64,000 nucleotides of DNA, from positions 35,690-99,689 of the forward strand of contig CAVTCZ010000008.1 in the NCBI GenBank assembly GCA_963733395.1, written 5' to 3'. Each line of letters starts with the position of its first letter. The first letter of the stretch is position 1. Origin of the DNA: JADKAV01 sp963733395 (GTDB lineage Bacteria; Actinomycetota; Actinomycetes; S36-B12; UBA10799). Below the pieces are notes generated by a model. It saw only the letters and a program-made list of their open reading frames with translations. It made no database searches and had not been told where the DNA came from. This document shows positions 17,751 through 26,466 of the stretch, piece after piece. The translations under genes were made by a program, and so were the position numbers.

Positions 17751-19593
17751 GTGACACGCACACCTGTGCCGTGGGGGTGACGGCGGCGATCATCGTGACG
17801 GGCTCGGGTCCGGCGACCGCGCACTCGGCCAGCCCGGCGCAGGTATCCGTCCAGACTGCCGGGACGGCCTCTGGCGGCACCGGCGAACCGGCCAAGGGCG
17901 CGTTGCGGATACGGATCACCGGCCTGCCGACCGGGGTGCGGCCGCAGGTGCGGATCAGCGGCCCGGGCCGCTACCGAAAGACCGTCAAGCGCACCGGCAC
18001 CCTGAAGAGACTCACCCCGGGGGTCTACCGGGTGGCCACCCCGCGGGTCTCCACCCCGGCCGGCAAAGCGACCGGGAGGCCGTCGAAACGGCGGGTGAAG
18101 GTGAAGGCCGGACGGACGGTCAGGGTCGCCGCCGAACTACGTGTGGACCGGCACGACCCACCGCAGCGACACCGCCGGCCCACAGGACCACCCGCGCCGG
18201 ACACCACCCCGCCGGGCACGGTCACCGCGCTGACCGCCGGGGACCGCACCCCGGACAGCATCGCGCTGTCCTGGACCAACCCGACCGACGCCGACCTGGC
18301 CGCGGTCATCGTGCGCCGCGCCAAAGGCGCCACCGCCCCGGCCACCCCCACCGACGGCACCGGCATGACGCTGCCCGGCGCACCGACCGCCACCGGCGTC
18401 ACCGACACCGGCCTGGACCCCGACACCACCTACAGCTACGCGGTGTTCACCCGCGACACCACCGGCAACACCAGCGCACCGGCCACCCTCACCACCGCCA
18501 CCACCAGCGAGCCCCAAGGTCTCCTCGGTCTTCAACTACCCGAAGTCGGGACAGCCCGACCCGGCCATCAGAACCAAGTTGGTGCAACTGCTGGATCAGG
18601 TCCCGTCCGGGGCGCAGGTCAGCGCCTCGTTCTTCATCATCTACCCCGACTATCCGGTGGTGGACGCCCTCATCGACGCGCACGCCCGCGGTGCGACCGT
18701 ACGGGTGGTCCTTGACAGTGGCTACCGCCAATCGGCGGCCACCAACCAGGCCATCGACGCGGCGTTCGCGCTACTGGTCGATGAACTGGGGGCTGACCCG
18801 GACGCGCCGTCCTTCGCGATGCAGTGCGACCGGGCCTGCATCTCGAAGGAGGAGGACAGCATCCAGCACAACAAGTTCGTGCTGATGTCCACCTCCGGCG
18901 ACCAGAGCGACGTGGTGTTCCAGACCACCGCCAACATGAGCACCACGGGCTCCGGGGAAGCGGAGTGGAACGCGGCCGTGGTCAGCAGTGGCAATCCCGA
19001 GCTGTACGACAGCTACGAGGCGTACTTCGCCGACCTGGCGGCCCGGCGCACGGTGCCCGGGAACGACTACAACGCCGTCCGTCCGCCCGCGACCTACGGC
19101 AAGTTCACCCCCCACTACTTCCCGCGCACCGACGGCATCGACACGGTGGCGCAGACCCTGGCGTCCGTGAACTGCACCGGCTCCACGCAGGTCGATGTCA
19201 TGGCCACCCACTTCGTGCGCACGGCGGTGCGGGACCGCCTCATCCAGATGTCCCAAGCCGGCTGCGGGGTCCGGGTCATCGCCCGCGTCGACAACATCAG
19301 CCGCGAGATGTGTGACTCCCTGGTGGCGCAGGCAGTGACAGTCAGAGTCGGGGATGCGCCGTCGGCCTCGACGGTGGGTATCCACGGCAAGTACCTGACC
19401 GTCTCCGGCGGCGCGGACAACCGGCATCTGGTGTGGATGGGCAGTCACAACCTGACCAACAACGCACTGCTGCGCAACGACGAGACGTTCCTACTGATCG
19501 ACGACCAGAGTGTGCACGACGCCTTCTCGGACGAACTTCGAGACGATCTGGGCCGACCCCAGCATGACGCCGGGCTGCACCAAGGTCCCCTAG
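17751..19593 (+). CDS. exported FN3-phospholipase D-like protein (three frameshifts)
   Basis: About 614 residues. An N-terminal hydrophobic stretch (VTAAIIVTGSGPATAHSA) suggests export; a basic RSS-like region follows (TKR-type repeats VRISGPGRYRKTVKRTGTLK), then a fibronectin III domain (PGTVTALTAGDRTPDSIALS...SYAVFTRDTTGNTSAPATL), then two PLD half-sites: IQHNKFVLMS and GIHGKYLTVSGG, i.e. HxK twice. Family members cleave phosphodiesters in lipids or nucleic acids. Frame changes: loss of one G in the G5 run near 17775, an extra base near 18515, and one near 19537; the corrected C-terminus ends FETIWADPSMTPGCTKVP. The start is GTG 17751 with GGGGAG upstream; GTG 17726 is an alternative. Confidence 0.75.
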
Positions 19594-19634
19594 GTCTGCG
19601 GCGCGGCGATTCTGCGGTGGGTGCTCTCCCGCGC

Positions 19635-19690
19635 CGGTCGCGGCCGCGGCGATCCGACAGAGGTCAGATCCGGCAACTCACTGACGACCG
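19635..19690. repeat. direct repeat downstream of the phospholipase D gene
   Basis: Second copy of the repeat at 17605-17664: CGGTCGCGGCCGCGGCG, then TCCG, GGTCAGA, CCGGC and CTCACTGAC in the same order. Together the copies bracket a single gene. Confidence 0.65.
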
Positions 19691-19710
19691 TTGTTCCCCC
19701 GCCACGCCGC

Positions 19711-20520
19711 TCAGACCCCGCTGCCCGGCAGGTAATCGGTCAGGTCGGCGTTCCACACGACGTCGTCGATGCTCAACCGCAACCACGGGTGTGCTTGATC
19801 GGCCCACTGCACCGAACTCACCGCCGGCACGCCGATGCCGTCGATCCGGGTCCAGGCATGGTTGCGGATCACCCACCGGATCGGTTCGGCGTCACTGGCG
19901 TCGCGCCAACGCATCGCCTCGAAGCGGTCGATCAGCCCGGTGTCCTGGTCGAACCATGCGACCAGCGAGTCCGGTCCGGAGGCCTGCGGCACGACCATCC
20001 GGGCGCTGACGACGTCGATCGGCTCCCAGGTGACCCGCGGGTCCACCAGTGCCGACGGCAGCCACACGTACTCGGCCCACATGCTCAGATTCGCGGCCCG
20101 GTCGATCTTCGGCTCGTCCTCGACCAGCCCCATGGGGAGGTCCAGCCGGGCGTGGCCGTCGAGGTACCACTCCTCGCCGGTGGCCACCCTCCGGCCGAAC
20201 GGCGTGACTTCCATGTAGTGCCGATAGCCCTGCCCGGCGATGTGGCTGAACCGGAACCGGCCAGGCAGCGGCGGGCCCACGATCCGCATGGTCATGCGCC
20301 CGGTGACGACGGCGGAGGCGGTCAGCGGCAGTTGGTCCCCCACCACCACCTCGAGGTATCGGGCCACCGGTTCGGGCAGGCCGGCGGGAATCGGCGCGTG
20401 CTGCATCGGTGGCGGGTCCGCCGCGAACGTGCCGAACGCCTCGGGCATCGTCCGCAGCCCCTTGCGTACCGCAACCGCGCCCGCAGCTGCCACCGCCCCG
20501 GCGGCGATCCAACCCTTCAT
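19711..20520 (-). CDS. conserved hypothetical protein, DUF6544/DUF6920-like
   Basis: 269 residues: an N-terminal hydrophobic anchor (WIAAGAVAAAGAVAVRKGL), then a soluble domain with the recognisable VARYLEVVV, FGRRVATGEEWYLDG, MWAEYVWLPSALVDPRVTWEPID and VRWxxN-like patterns of a family of uncharacterised actinobacterial beta-rich proteins. No catalytic motif can be named. ATG 20520 is preceded by GAGAAGGTGGGG, a good ribosome site. Confidence 0.65.
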   Translation of the reverse strand: MKGWIAAGAVAAAGAVAVRKGLRTMPEAFGTFAADPPPMQHAPIPAGLPEPVARYLEVVVGDQLPLTASAVVTGRMTMRIVGPPLPGRFRFSHIAGQGYRHYMEVTPFGRRVATGEEWYLDGHARLDLPMGLVEDEPKIDRAANLSMWAEYVWLPSALVDPRVTWEPIDVVSARMVVPQASGPDSLVAWFDQDTGLIDRFEAMRWRDASDAEPIRWVIRNHAWTRIDGIGVPAVSSVQWADQAHPWLRLSIDDVVWNADLTDYLPGSGV

Positions 20521-20581
20521 GACCCCACCTTCTCACCGGCTCCCGGCCGCCGCTGCGTGGCCCGGCGTCGGCCGTTCAGGT

Positions 20582-20626
20582 GGTCCGTTGGGCGTTCAGC
20601 GGCGCACGAACACCCACAAACGCCGG
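20582..20626. repeat. intergenic repeat, third family, copy 1
   Basis: The segment with GTTCAGCGGCGCACGAACAC followed by CAAACGCCGG is repeated, with an internal insertion, at 23078-23148. Both copies lie just upstream or downstream of membrane-protein genes, in gaps between genes of the same strand. Confidence 0.55.
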
Positions 20627-20637
20627 TGTCCCCCTTC

Positions 20638-22086
20638 TCACCGTCCCGGGATGCCCACCTCCACCCGGTCCACGCACCCGTCAATCGGGATCGGGGGGAT
20701 CGGCCCGGGGTCGGGGAACACATAGACGTCGCGCAACCGCACGACCCGAACGCCCGCAGCCAGTTGCGGGACCTGCGCGCTGCCGCACTGCCGGCGATCG
20801 TCGACCAGCAGCGGCGTGAACGTCAGCGGCCCCACCGTCCCGTCCAGGCCCACCTGGCTCGGGTCGGCACTGCGCTGCGGGAACGCCGGCGGGTCCGGAC
20901 CCACCTGCAACAAGGTGCGCGTGGTGCCCAACTCGTAGACCGGCGGCTGCGTGGTGAAGAAGAAGTGACCCAGCATCTCCGGCGGGCTCGGCGTCGCGGC
21001 CAGCTGCTCCCCGCGCAACTGCGGGAACCATGCGCGGCCAGGTGTGGCCGGGTAGGCGAGCATGCTCCAGCACCCGAGCACCGCGAGCAGCCCGGTCCAA
21101 GCGGGCAGCGCGAAGGAACCCAACCCCACGAGCAGCACCGTCCCGGTCACCAGGGTGAAGCGCGGGTCGGAGGCCAGCGCACTGCCGGCGAAGCCGCCGC
21201 GCAGCAGCACGAAGGACAGCACCTCCACGACGAAGAACACCGCTGTCACACCGAGCACCAGCAGGGTCTGCCGCGGCGCGACCGTCAGGCCCGCCAGCAG
21301 CACCGTCATCCACACGATGAGGACCGCCAGGCCGTAGAAGGACACCGTGGCCGGGATGACCGTGTGCGCGTCGAACGGCAGCCACCCGAGGACCGACCGC
21401 AGCACCGACCCGGGGCCCGCCTGCCACAAGGCGCCGGGGATGCTCGTGCCGCCGGCCTGCCCGGGGCGTTGATCCGCGAACCGCACCGCCAACGCCACGG
21501 TGGTCACGCCGATCAGCACGACCCAGGTCCACCGGTTGTCCCGCCATGCCCGCCGGCCGGTGTAGAAGACGGCAAGGGCCAGCAGCACCGGGGCGAAGTA
21601 GACCGCACGCTCGTGGAACAGCCACGCCCCCGAAGCCAGCAACCCCACCCACAGCGGGGTCCAGCGGCCGGGGCGCGCCATCAGGAACCCGGCGCAGAAC
21701 ATCAGCAGCAGCGGCACCGTTTCCAGGCCGGCCGACAGCCACTGCTGCGCCACCAGGGTCGCGGGCCACGCGGCGAACAGGATGGCCGCCACCGGGTTGC
21801 CGCCCCACCGCCGCAGCATGAGCCAGAACATGACGGTGGTGGCGACCGCGATCAGGCTCAAGAGCATCGCCGCCGGCCACCAGACCTGCGGCGCCGCACG
21901 AGCCAGCAGCCATTGGATCGCGAAACTCGCCGGCTCCCGGTGACCGTTCCAGTTCTGCAGGATCAGATCGGAGGCCGGTGCGTTCCAGGCGGTCCAGATG
22001 TGGATGTAGTCGTCCTGCCAGAAGAACGCCCGCCAGATCACCCACACCCGGATCCCGCAGGTGATCGCGATGACGGCCCAGACCAC
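20638..22086 (-). CDS. polytopic membrane protein, GT-C glycosyltransferase-like
   Basis: 482 residues with about ten membrane segments and a soluble C-terminal domain of roughly 110 residues. The first extracytoplasmic loop reads WRAFFWQDDYIHIWTAW, with the acidic pair typical of GT-C lipid-linked sugar transferases, followed by NWNGHREPASFAIQWLL. This suggests, but does not prove, a polyprenyl-phosphate-sugar-dependent transferase of the envelope. GTG start at 22086 with TAGCCT six bases upstream (leaderless type). No frameshift. Confidence 0.6.
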   Translation of the reverse strand: MVWAVIAITCGIRVWVIWRAFFWQDDYIHIWTAWNAPASDLILQNWNGHREPASFAIQWLLARAAPQVWWPAAMLLSLIAVATTVMFWLMLRRWGGNPVAAILFAAWPATLVAQQWLSAGLETVPLLLMFCAGFLMARPGRWTPLWVGLLASGAWLFHERAVYFAPVLLALAVFYTGRRAWRDNRWTWVVLIGVTTVALAVRFADQRPGQAGGTSIPGALWQAGPGSVLRSVLGWLPFDAHTVIPATVSFYGLAVLIVWMTVLLAGLTVAPRQTLLVLGVTAVFFVVEVLSFVLLRGGFAGSALASDPRFTLVTGTVLLVGLGSFALPAWTGLLAVLGCWSMLAYPATPGRAWFPQLRGEQLAATPSPPEMLGHFFFTTQPPVYELGTTRTLLQVGPDPPAFPQRSADPSQVGLDGTVGPLTFTPLLVDDRRQCGSAQVPQLAAGVRVVRLRDVYVFPDPGPIPPIPIDGCVDRVEVGIPGR

Positions 22087-22166
22087 GCGCCCAGGCTAGT
22101 GCTCAACCTTGCGCAGGTTCGGGTCGAAAGCCCGGTAAGGTCTCGACGAAACCTAGGGAGGCAAAC

Positions 22167-23057
22167 GTGTTTCGGTCATGGAAGCAGTCGAAGGCGGTCA
22201 CCTCGCAGGCGTGGGGCGTGATCAAGCACAACCCCTACATGCTGGCGTTCCCGGTCGTGGCCGGGGTGCTGGCCATCATCTCGTTCCTGATCATCGGCGG
22301 GATCGGGGTCGCGGCGATGGGGTGGAGCACGGTGACATCCGACGCGGCCAGTGGCGAGGTCTCCGACGGTTCGGCGATCGTCGGCGTGATCTTCTTCGCG
22401 ATCGCGGCGTACGTGGCCACCCTGATCACGCAGATCATGATGGGCGGACTGGTCAAGTGCGCCGATGAGGAGCTGCAGGGCCGGGACAGCAGTTTCGGCG
22501 CCGGGCTGGCGGCCTCGTTCGCACGCCTGCCGGCGCTGCTGGGATGGGCGTTGATCGAGACGGTGGTCGGCTGGCTGATCTCCCTGGTGCAGGGCAACGG
22601 GACCAGCGACAACATCTTCGTGACGATCCTGCGGGTCGTGCTGGCCTCCCTGATGTCCGTGGCATGGACCATCATCACGTTCTTCGTGCTGCCGCTGATC
22701 ATCCTGCGGGGCAAGGGTCCGCTGCAGGCCATCAAGGAGTCGGTGAAGTTGATCCGCGCCACCTGGGGCATGCAGGTCGCCGGCGGCCTGCGGATCGGCG
22801 GGATCATCGGCCTGATCGCGGTGCTACCCGGCATCCTGGTCGCGGTGGCCGGCGGCTTCATCGCCGCGTCCGGGACGCCCGCGGTGGGCGTCCCGCTGTC
22901 GGCACTCGGCGTGATCGTCGTGATCGCGGCCTCGGTGTTGATCAACGCGATGAAGGCGATCTTCTCGGTGGCGCTGCTGCACTACGTCGAAGGCGCCCAG
23001 GGCTTCGGTCCGTTCAGCACCGAGGACCTGCAGTCGGCGGTGCGGGTGCGCGGCTGA
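22167..23057 (+). CDS. DUF6159 family membrane protein
   Basis: 296 residues. Starts MFRSWKQSKAVTSQAWGVIK, then alternating membrane segments (YMLAFPVVAGVLAIISFLII and others, about six) and the FFVLPLIILRGKGPLQAIKESVKL segment that is characteristic of this uncharacterised family. GTG start with AGGGAGG eight bases upstream, an unusually clear ribosome site here. Function unknown. Confidence 0.75.
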   Translation: MFRSWKQSKAVTSQAWGVIKHNPYMLAFPVVAGVLAIISFLIIGGIGVAAMGWSTVTSDAASGEVSDGSAIVGVIFFAIAAYVATLITQIMMGGLVKCADEELQGRDSSFGAGLAASFARLPALLGWALIETVVGWLISLVQGNGTSDNIFVTILRVVLASLMSVAWTIITFFVLPLIILRGKGPLQAIKESVKLIRATWGMQVAGGLRIGGIIGLIAVLPGILVAVAGGFIAASGTPAVGVPLSALGVIVVIAASVLINAMKAIFSVALLHYVEGAQGFGPFSTEDLQSAVRVRG

Positions 23058-23077
23058 GAGGGGGGGCGTTCGTTGAC

Positions 23078-23148
23078 GTCCGTGCAGTTCGTTGGCGGTC
23101 AGCGGCTCACGAACACCCACGGACTACCCGAACGGCAACAAACGCCGG
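23078..23148. repeat. intergenic repeat, third family, copy 2
   Basis: Contains GGTCAGCGGCTCACGAACAC and, after a 20-base insertion, CAAACGCCGG, matching the repeat at 20582-20626. Confidence 0.55.
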
Positions 23149-23171
23149 ATCCCGCAGGAGTCCCCCGGCGT

Positions 23172-23227
23172 GTGATGCGCATCACCCTGGCCCCCACTGT
23201 GCAAACCTATGCGCATACACGTATAGT
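23172..23227 (+). promoter_or_regulatory. promoter with two palindromic operators upstream of a small-protein gene
   Basis: A perfect 14-base palindrome GTGATGCGCATCAC (23172-23185) and a perfect 10-base palindrome TATGCGCATA (23208-23217) share the core ATGCGCAT with centres 34 bases apart. A -10 element TATAGT lies at 23222-23227 with TGTGCA 18 bases before it as a weak -35. The second palindrome lies in the spacer, the usual place for a repressor site. Confidence 0.65.
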
Positions 23228-23262
23228 GGACAGCGTACCGAACTTCGAGGAGGTGACAGAGC

Positions 23263-23391
23263 ATGTACGGACACAAGGGTGACACCAGCAACCAGCTGAA
23301 CATCAACAACAGCGTTTACAAGGCCCACCTGCACGAAGCGGTGAAGGGCAAGTCCGCGCTCGTTCCGGACTCGAAGGCTCCGCGTAAGTAG
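23263..23391 (+). CDS. 42-residue small basic protein, unknown function
   Basis: The protein starts MYGHKGDTSNQLNINNSVY and ends LVPDSKAPRK. Evidence that it is real: a GAGGAGGTGA ribosome site seven bases upstream of the ATG, a TATAGT promoter with palindromic operators 35-90 bases upstream, and a perfect 14-bp terminator hairpin starting 10 bases after the stop. It is rich in lysine, histidine and asparagine, has no membrane segment, no cysteine and no known motif. I do not recognise a family. Confidence 0.8.
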   Translation: MYGHKGDTSNQLNINNSVYKAHLHEAVKGKSALVPDSKAPRK

Positions 23392-23400
23392 AGACCTCAC

Positions 23401-23438
23401 GCGAAAAGGCTCCCTGGTGCCCCGGGGAGCCTTTTCGC
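23401..23438 (+). terminator. intrinsic terminator after the small-protein gene
   Basis: GCGAAAAGGCTCCC pairs perfectly with GGGAGCCTTTTCGC (23425-23438), leaving a short loop, and the descending arm carries a T4 tract. Confidence 0.85.
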
Positions 23439-23443
23439 ATGCG

Positions 23444-23480
23444 GCGAGCCCCCGGGAGGTCGGACCTCCCGGGGGCTCGC
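23444..23480 (-). terminator. perfect 18-bp palindrome, terminator of the fasciclin gene
   Basis: GCGAGCCCCCGGGAGGTC and its exact inverse are separated by a single base. It lies 14 bases past the stop of the minus-strand fasciclin gene and back to back with the plus-strand terminator. Confidence 0.8.
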
Positions 23481-23494
23481 TGGTCGTGGCGGCG

Positions 23495-24070
23495 TTACAG
23501 CGACGAGACGTCGACGTTCGGCGGGACCAGCACCTCGTCGATGACGTGGATGACGCCGTTGCTGGCCTCCACGTCGGCGGCCTCGACAGTCGCACCGTTC
23601 ACAGTCACGGTGCTGCCGTCGACCTTGATCGTCAGGTCCTCACCCTCGACCGTCGGCACCTTGCCGGGCTGGATGTCGGTCGACATGACCTCACCCTCGA
23701 CCACGTGGTAGGTCAGGATCTGGGTCAGAACCTCCTTGTTCTCCGGCTTGAGCAGCGCGTCGAGGGTGCCCTCCGGCAGTGCCTCGAAGGCCGCGTTGGT
23801 CGGCGCGAAGACGGTGTACGGACCCTCGGCACCGAGCGTCTCGGCCAGACCCGCGGCGGTCACCGCGGCAACCAGCGTGCTGAAGTCGGGGTTGTCGGAT
23901 GCGACCTCGACGATGGTGCCGGCTTCGGCGGCCATGGTGTCGGCCGGCGAGGCCTCTGCCGAGGTGGCAGCCGCAGACGGGGAGGCCTCCGTGCTGGAGT
24001 CCCCACTGCTGCAACCGACGAGCGCCAGCGATGCCACGGCGAATCCGGCGGCGGCGATCTTGATGTTCAT
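23495..24070 (-). CDS. fasciclin-domain lipoprotein
   Basis: 191 residues. The signal peptide ends in a lipobox ALVGC-SS at about residue 20, followed by a Ser/Ala/Glu linker and one fasciclin (FAS1) domain with the H1 box YTVFAPTNAAFEAL and the H2 region NGVIHVIDEVLVPP. Surface-attached adhesion or matrix protein. ATG at 24070; preceded by GGAGCAAT. Confidence 0.9.
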   Translation of the reverse strand: MNIKIAAAGFAVASLALVGCSSGDSSTEASPSAAATSAEASPADTMAAEAGTIVEVASDNPDFSTLVAAVTAAGLAETLGAEGPYTVFAPTNAAFEALPEGTLDALLKPENKEVLTQILTYHVVEGEVMSTDIQPGKVPTVEGEDLTIKVDGSTVTVNGATVEAADVEASNGVIHVIDEVLVPPNVDVSSL

Positions 24071-24151
24071 TGCTCCTCCAAGTGATTGTGTACGTTCACC
24101 TAGGAGTTCTTCGCCGAACCCACTTCTGGATGCAACGATTTTGGAGCGTTA

Positions 24152-25015
24152 TCAGAACGTGACCTGCAACGGCGGCACCTCGCGCGCCCCGGGCAGCGGC
24201 GCCCCGGGCGGACACGTCGCCTCCACCCAGTCGAGCACCGTTTCCAGGGCCGTGCGCCACTGGCCGTCGAGCATCACGTCGTGACCGGCCGGCACCCACA
24301 CCGGCTGGGTGCCCAGCGCCGCGGCGCAGCGGCGCACGTCGGCGGCCGCGACCAGGCTGTCCTGCTCCGCCCCCACCACCAGCACCGGGCACAACACCGG
24401 TCGCAGCGACTCCGGCCGCAACATCGCGTACTGCGCCCACGGCGACTCCCGCCCGATCCGGCTGAGGTAGGCACGGGCCTGCGCCGGCGGCAGATCGGCG
24501 AACAGGTCCTCGGCGGACAACCGCAGGGTGGCGCCGAGCACGGCCCGGGTGAAGTCGACCGGCTTGCGCTTCATCCCCTGCACCATCGTGCCGGGGATCC
24601 CGCCCGCGGGGATCGGGGTGAGCAGCACGCCCGCCCGCGCCGGGTAGCGCTGCAGCACCCGCTGGGCCACCAGCGACCCGAGCGAGTGCGCCACCAGCAC
24701 CGGCGGCTGCGGCAAGGTCGCGATGACTTGCAGCACGTCGTGCACGTAGTCGCGCATCGTCGTGCGACCCAACTGCGTCTGACCACCGGAGCCGCCGTGG
24801 CCGCGCAGCGACATGGCGTAGGAGGAGTAGCCGCGCTCGGCGGCAGCGCCCTGCCAGTGCTCGGCGTAGCACCACGCACCGTGGCCGAGGCCGTGCAGGA
24901 ACAGCAGCGGCGGCTTGTCGGTACCCGCCACTTCGTGCTCGAGCACCTCGAGATGCACCGGCTTCGTCGGCCAGGCCCACTCGTTGCGGCGCAGCACCTT
25001 CGGCCCGCGGCTCAT
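24152..25015 (-). CDS. alpha/beta hydrolase
   Basis: 287 residues. LFLHGLGHGAW is the oxyanion region, LVAHSLGSLVAQ contains the nucleophile serine, AEQDSLV the acid and VPAGHDVMLDG the histidine. The N-terminal HLEVLEHEVAGTDKPPLLF and the RGHGGSGG loop suit a lysophospholipase/esterase-type enzyme. ATG 25015 overlaps the stop of the upstream flavin monooxygenase (ATGA), so the pair is coupled: a monooxygenase making an ester (Baeyer-Villiger) followed by an esterase is one plausible logic. Confidence 0.85.
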   Translation of the reverse strand: MSRGPKVLRRNEWAWPTKPVHLEVLEHEVAGTDKPPLLFLHGLGHGAWCYAEHWQGAAAERGYSSYAMSLRGHGGSGGQTQLGRTTMRDYVHDVLQVIATLPQPPVLVAHSLGSLVAQRVLQRYPARAGVLLTPIPAGGIPGTMVQGMKRKPVDFTRAVLGATLRLSAEDLFADLPPAQARAYLSRIGRESPWAQYAMLRPESLRPVLCPVLVVGAEQDSLVAAADVRRCAAALGTQPVWVPAGHDVMLDGQWRTALETVLDWVEATCPPGAPLPGAREVPPLQVTF

Positions 25016-26343
25016 GCAGCCACCTCCGCGAGGAAGTCCTCGAGCACCTCGAGGTAGTCCTGATGGGCGATCTCGTAGTAGTGCCGGGTCGAGTCCTTGT
25101 AGTGCGCGCCCCCGGAGAACCGGCGGTCGCGCTCGGCGTTGATCTGCGCGTGCAGGCGCGCCGCGGCAGCCGGGTCCCTGCGCTCGAGCGCCAGGAACTC
25201 CGCGATCGCCATGCCCTGCCAGTGCGCGATGGCCCACTGCCCGGAGTCCGGCTGGATCAGGCCCGACAGCCACAGGTTCGGATACCGCGGCGAGGCCATC
25301 TGCAGCGCCAACTGCGGCCTCCCGCTGCCGGCGTCGAGCGCGTCGGCGTCGGCCAAGAACGGGAACACCGCCAGGTAGCCGGTGGCGAAGAGCACCAGGT
25401 CCACATCGGCCCGGGTGCCGTCGGTGAAGACCGCCCCGGCGGCGTCGAAGTGGTCGACGTCCGGCTTGGGGGTGATGTCGCCGTGGCCCACGTAGTAGAC
25501 GAGCTGCTGGTTGACGATCGGGTGGGTCTCGAAGAACGCGTGGTCGGGTTTCTGCAGGCCGAACGACTCGAACTTGCCCATCGTCGTGCGCAGGGTGGCG
25601 GCGAAAGCCAGTCGGCGCAGGCTCAGCGGCACCCGCATCGCGAGCAGTTGATCGGCGATCTGGTCCGACGGTTTGCCGAACACGAACTTGGGGTTGTAGT
25701 AGTAGCCGCGCCGGGTCGAGTGGAACGTGGCAACGGCGTTCTGCGCAGCCTCCACGGCGATGTCGCAGCCGGTGTTACCGGCACCGACCACCAGCACCCG
25801 CCGGTCGCGAAGTTGGTCGGCGCCCTTGTAGTCCGCGGAGTGCAGGATCTCCCCGGCGAACTCCGACTGCCCGGGATAGTCCGGCATCTTCGGGTTCCAG
25901 TTGTGGCCGTTGGCCACGACCACGCCGTCGTAGCGCAGGGTCCGGCGGCGGCCGTCGCGATCGATGGTGACGTCCCACTGCGGGCGCTCGCCCACGGCCT
26001 CGACCCGCACCACCGAGGTGTTGAAGGTGATCCGCTCCCGCAGCCCGAAGTGCGCTGCGTACGCGTCGAAGTAGGCCTTCACCTGCCGGTGGTTCGGATA
26101 GTCGGGGTAGTCGTCGGGCATGGGGAAGTCGGGGAACTGCGTGAACGGCTTGCTGGAGATCAGGTGGGTGGACTCGTACACCCGGGAGGTGGGGCCGCCG
26201 AAGTTCCAGTTCCCGCCGAGATCGTCGGCGCGGTCGAACCCGTCAGCGGGAATGCCGGACTGCAGTAGGGCCTTCAGCGCGGACAGCCCGTGCGGCCCGG
26301 CGCCGATGACCGCCACGCAGCCGGTGCGTTCGATGACGTCCAT
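25012..26343 (-). CDS. flavin-containing monooxygenase (FMO/BVMO type)
   Basis: 443 residues. FAD site VAVIGAGPHGLSALKALL at residues 9-26, NADPH site VLVVGAGNTGCDIAVEAA, FMO fingerprint region FAGEILHSADYKG (FxGxxxHxxxY/F) and the ATGYLAVFPFL motif. Expected to hydroxylate or insert oxygen into nucleophilic or ketone substrates with NADPH and O2. ATG with TAACGT six bases upstream (leaderless type). Co-transcribed with the hydrolase. Confidence 0.9.
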   Translation of the reverse strand: MDVIERTGCVAVIGAGPHGLSALKALLQSGIPADGFDRADDLGGNWNFGGPTSRVYESTHLISSKPFTQFPDFPMPDDYPDYPNHRQVKAYFDAYAAHFGLRERITFNTSVVRVEAVGERPQWDVTIDRDGRRRTLRYDGVVVANGHNWNPKMPDYPGQSEFAGEILHSADYKGADQLRDRRVLVVGAGNTGCDIAVEAAQNAVATFHSTRRGYYYNPKFVFGKPSDQIADQLLAMRVPLSLRRLAFAATLRTTMGKFESFGLQKPDHAFFETHPIVNQQLVYYVGHGDITPKPDVDHFDAAGAVFTDGTRADVDLVLFATGYLAVFPFLADADALDAGSGRPQLALQMASPRYPNLWLSGLIQPDSGQWAIAHWQGMAIAEFLALERRDPAAAARLHAQINAERDRRFSGGAHYKDSTRHYYEIAHQDYLEVLEDFLAEVAA

Positions 26344-26466
26344 GCTCCGACGTTATGCGCTGCCGGGATCGGCGGCCACCGGTTGTGGGCGAAGTGTCGC
26401 CTGGTCACAAAGATCCGGCCCGCCTCCGATGTTCGTGACTCACGGGCAACTCGGCTGTACGCCTGG

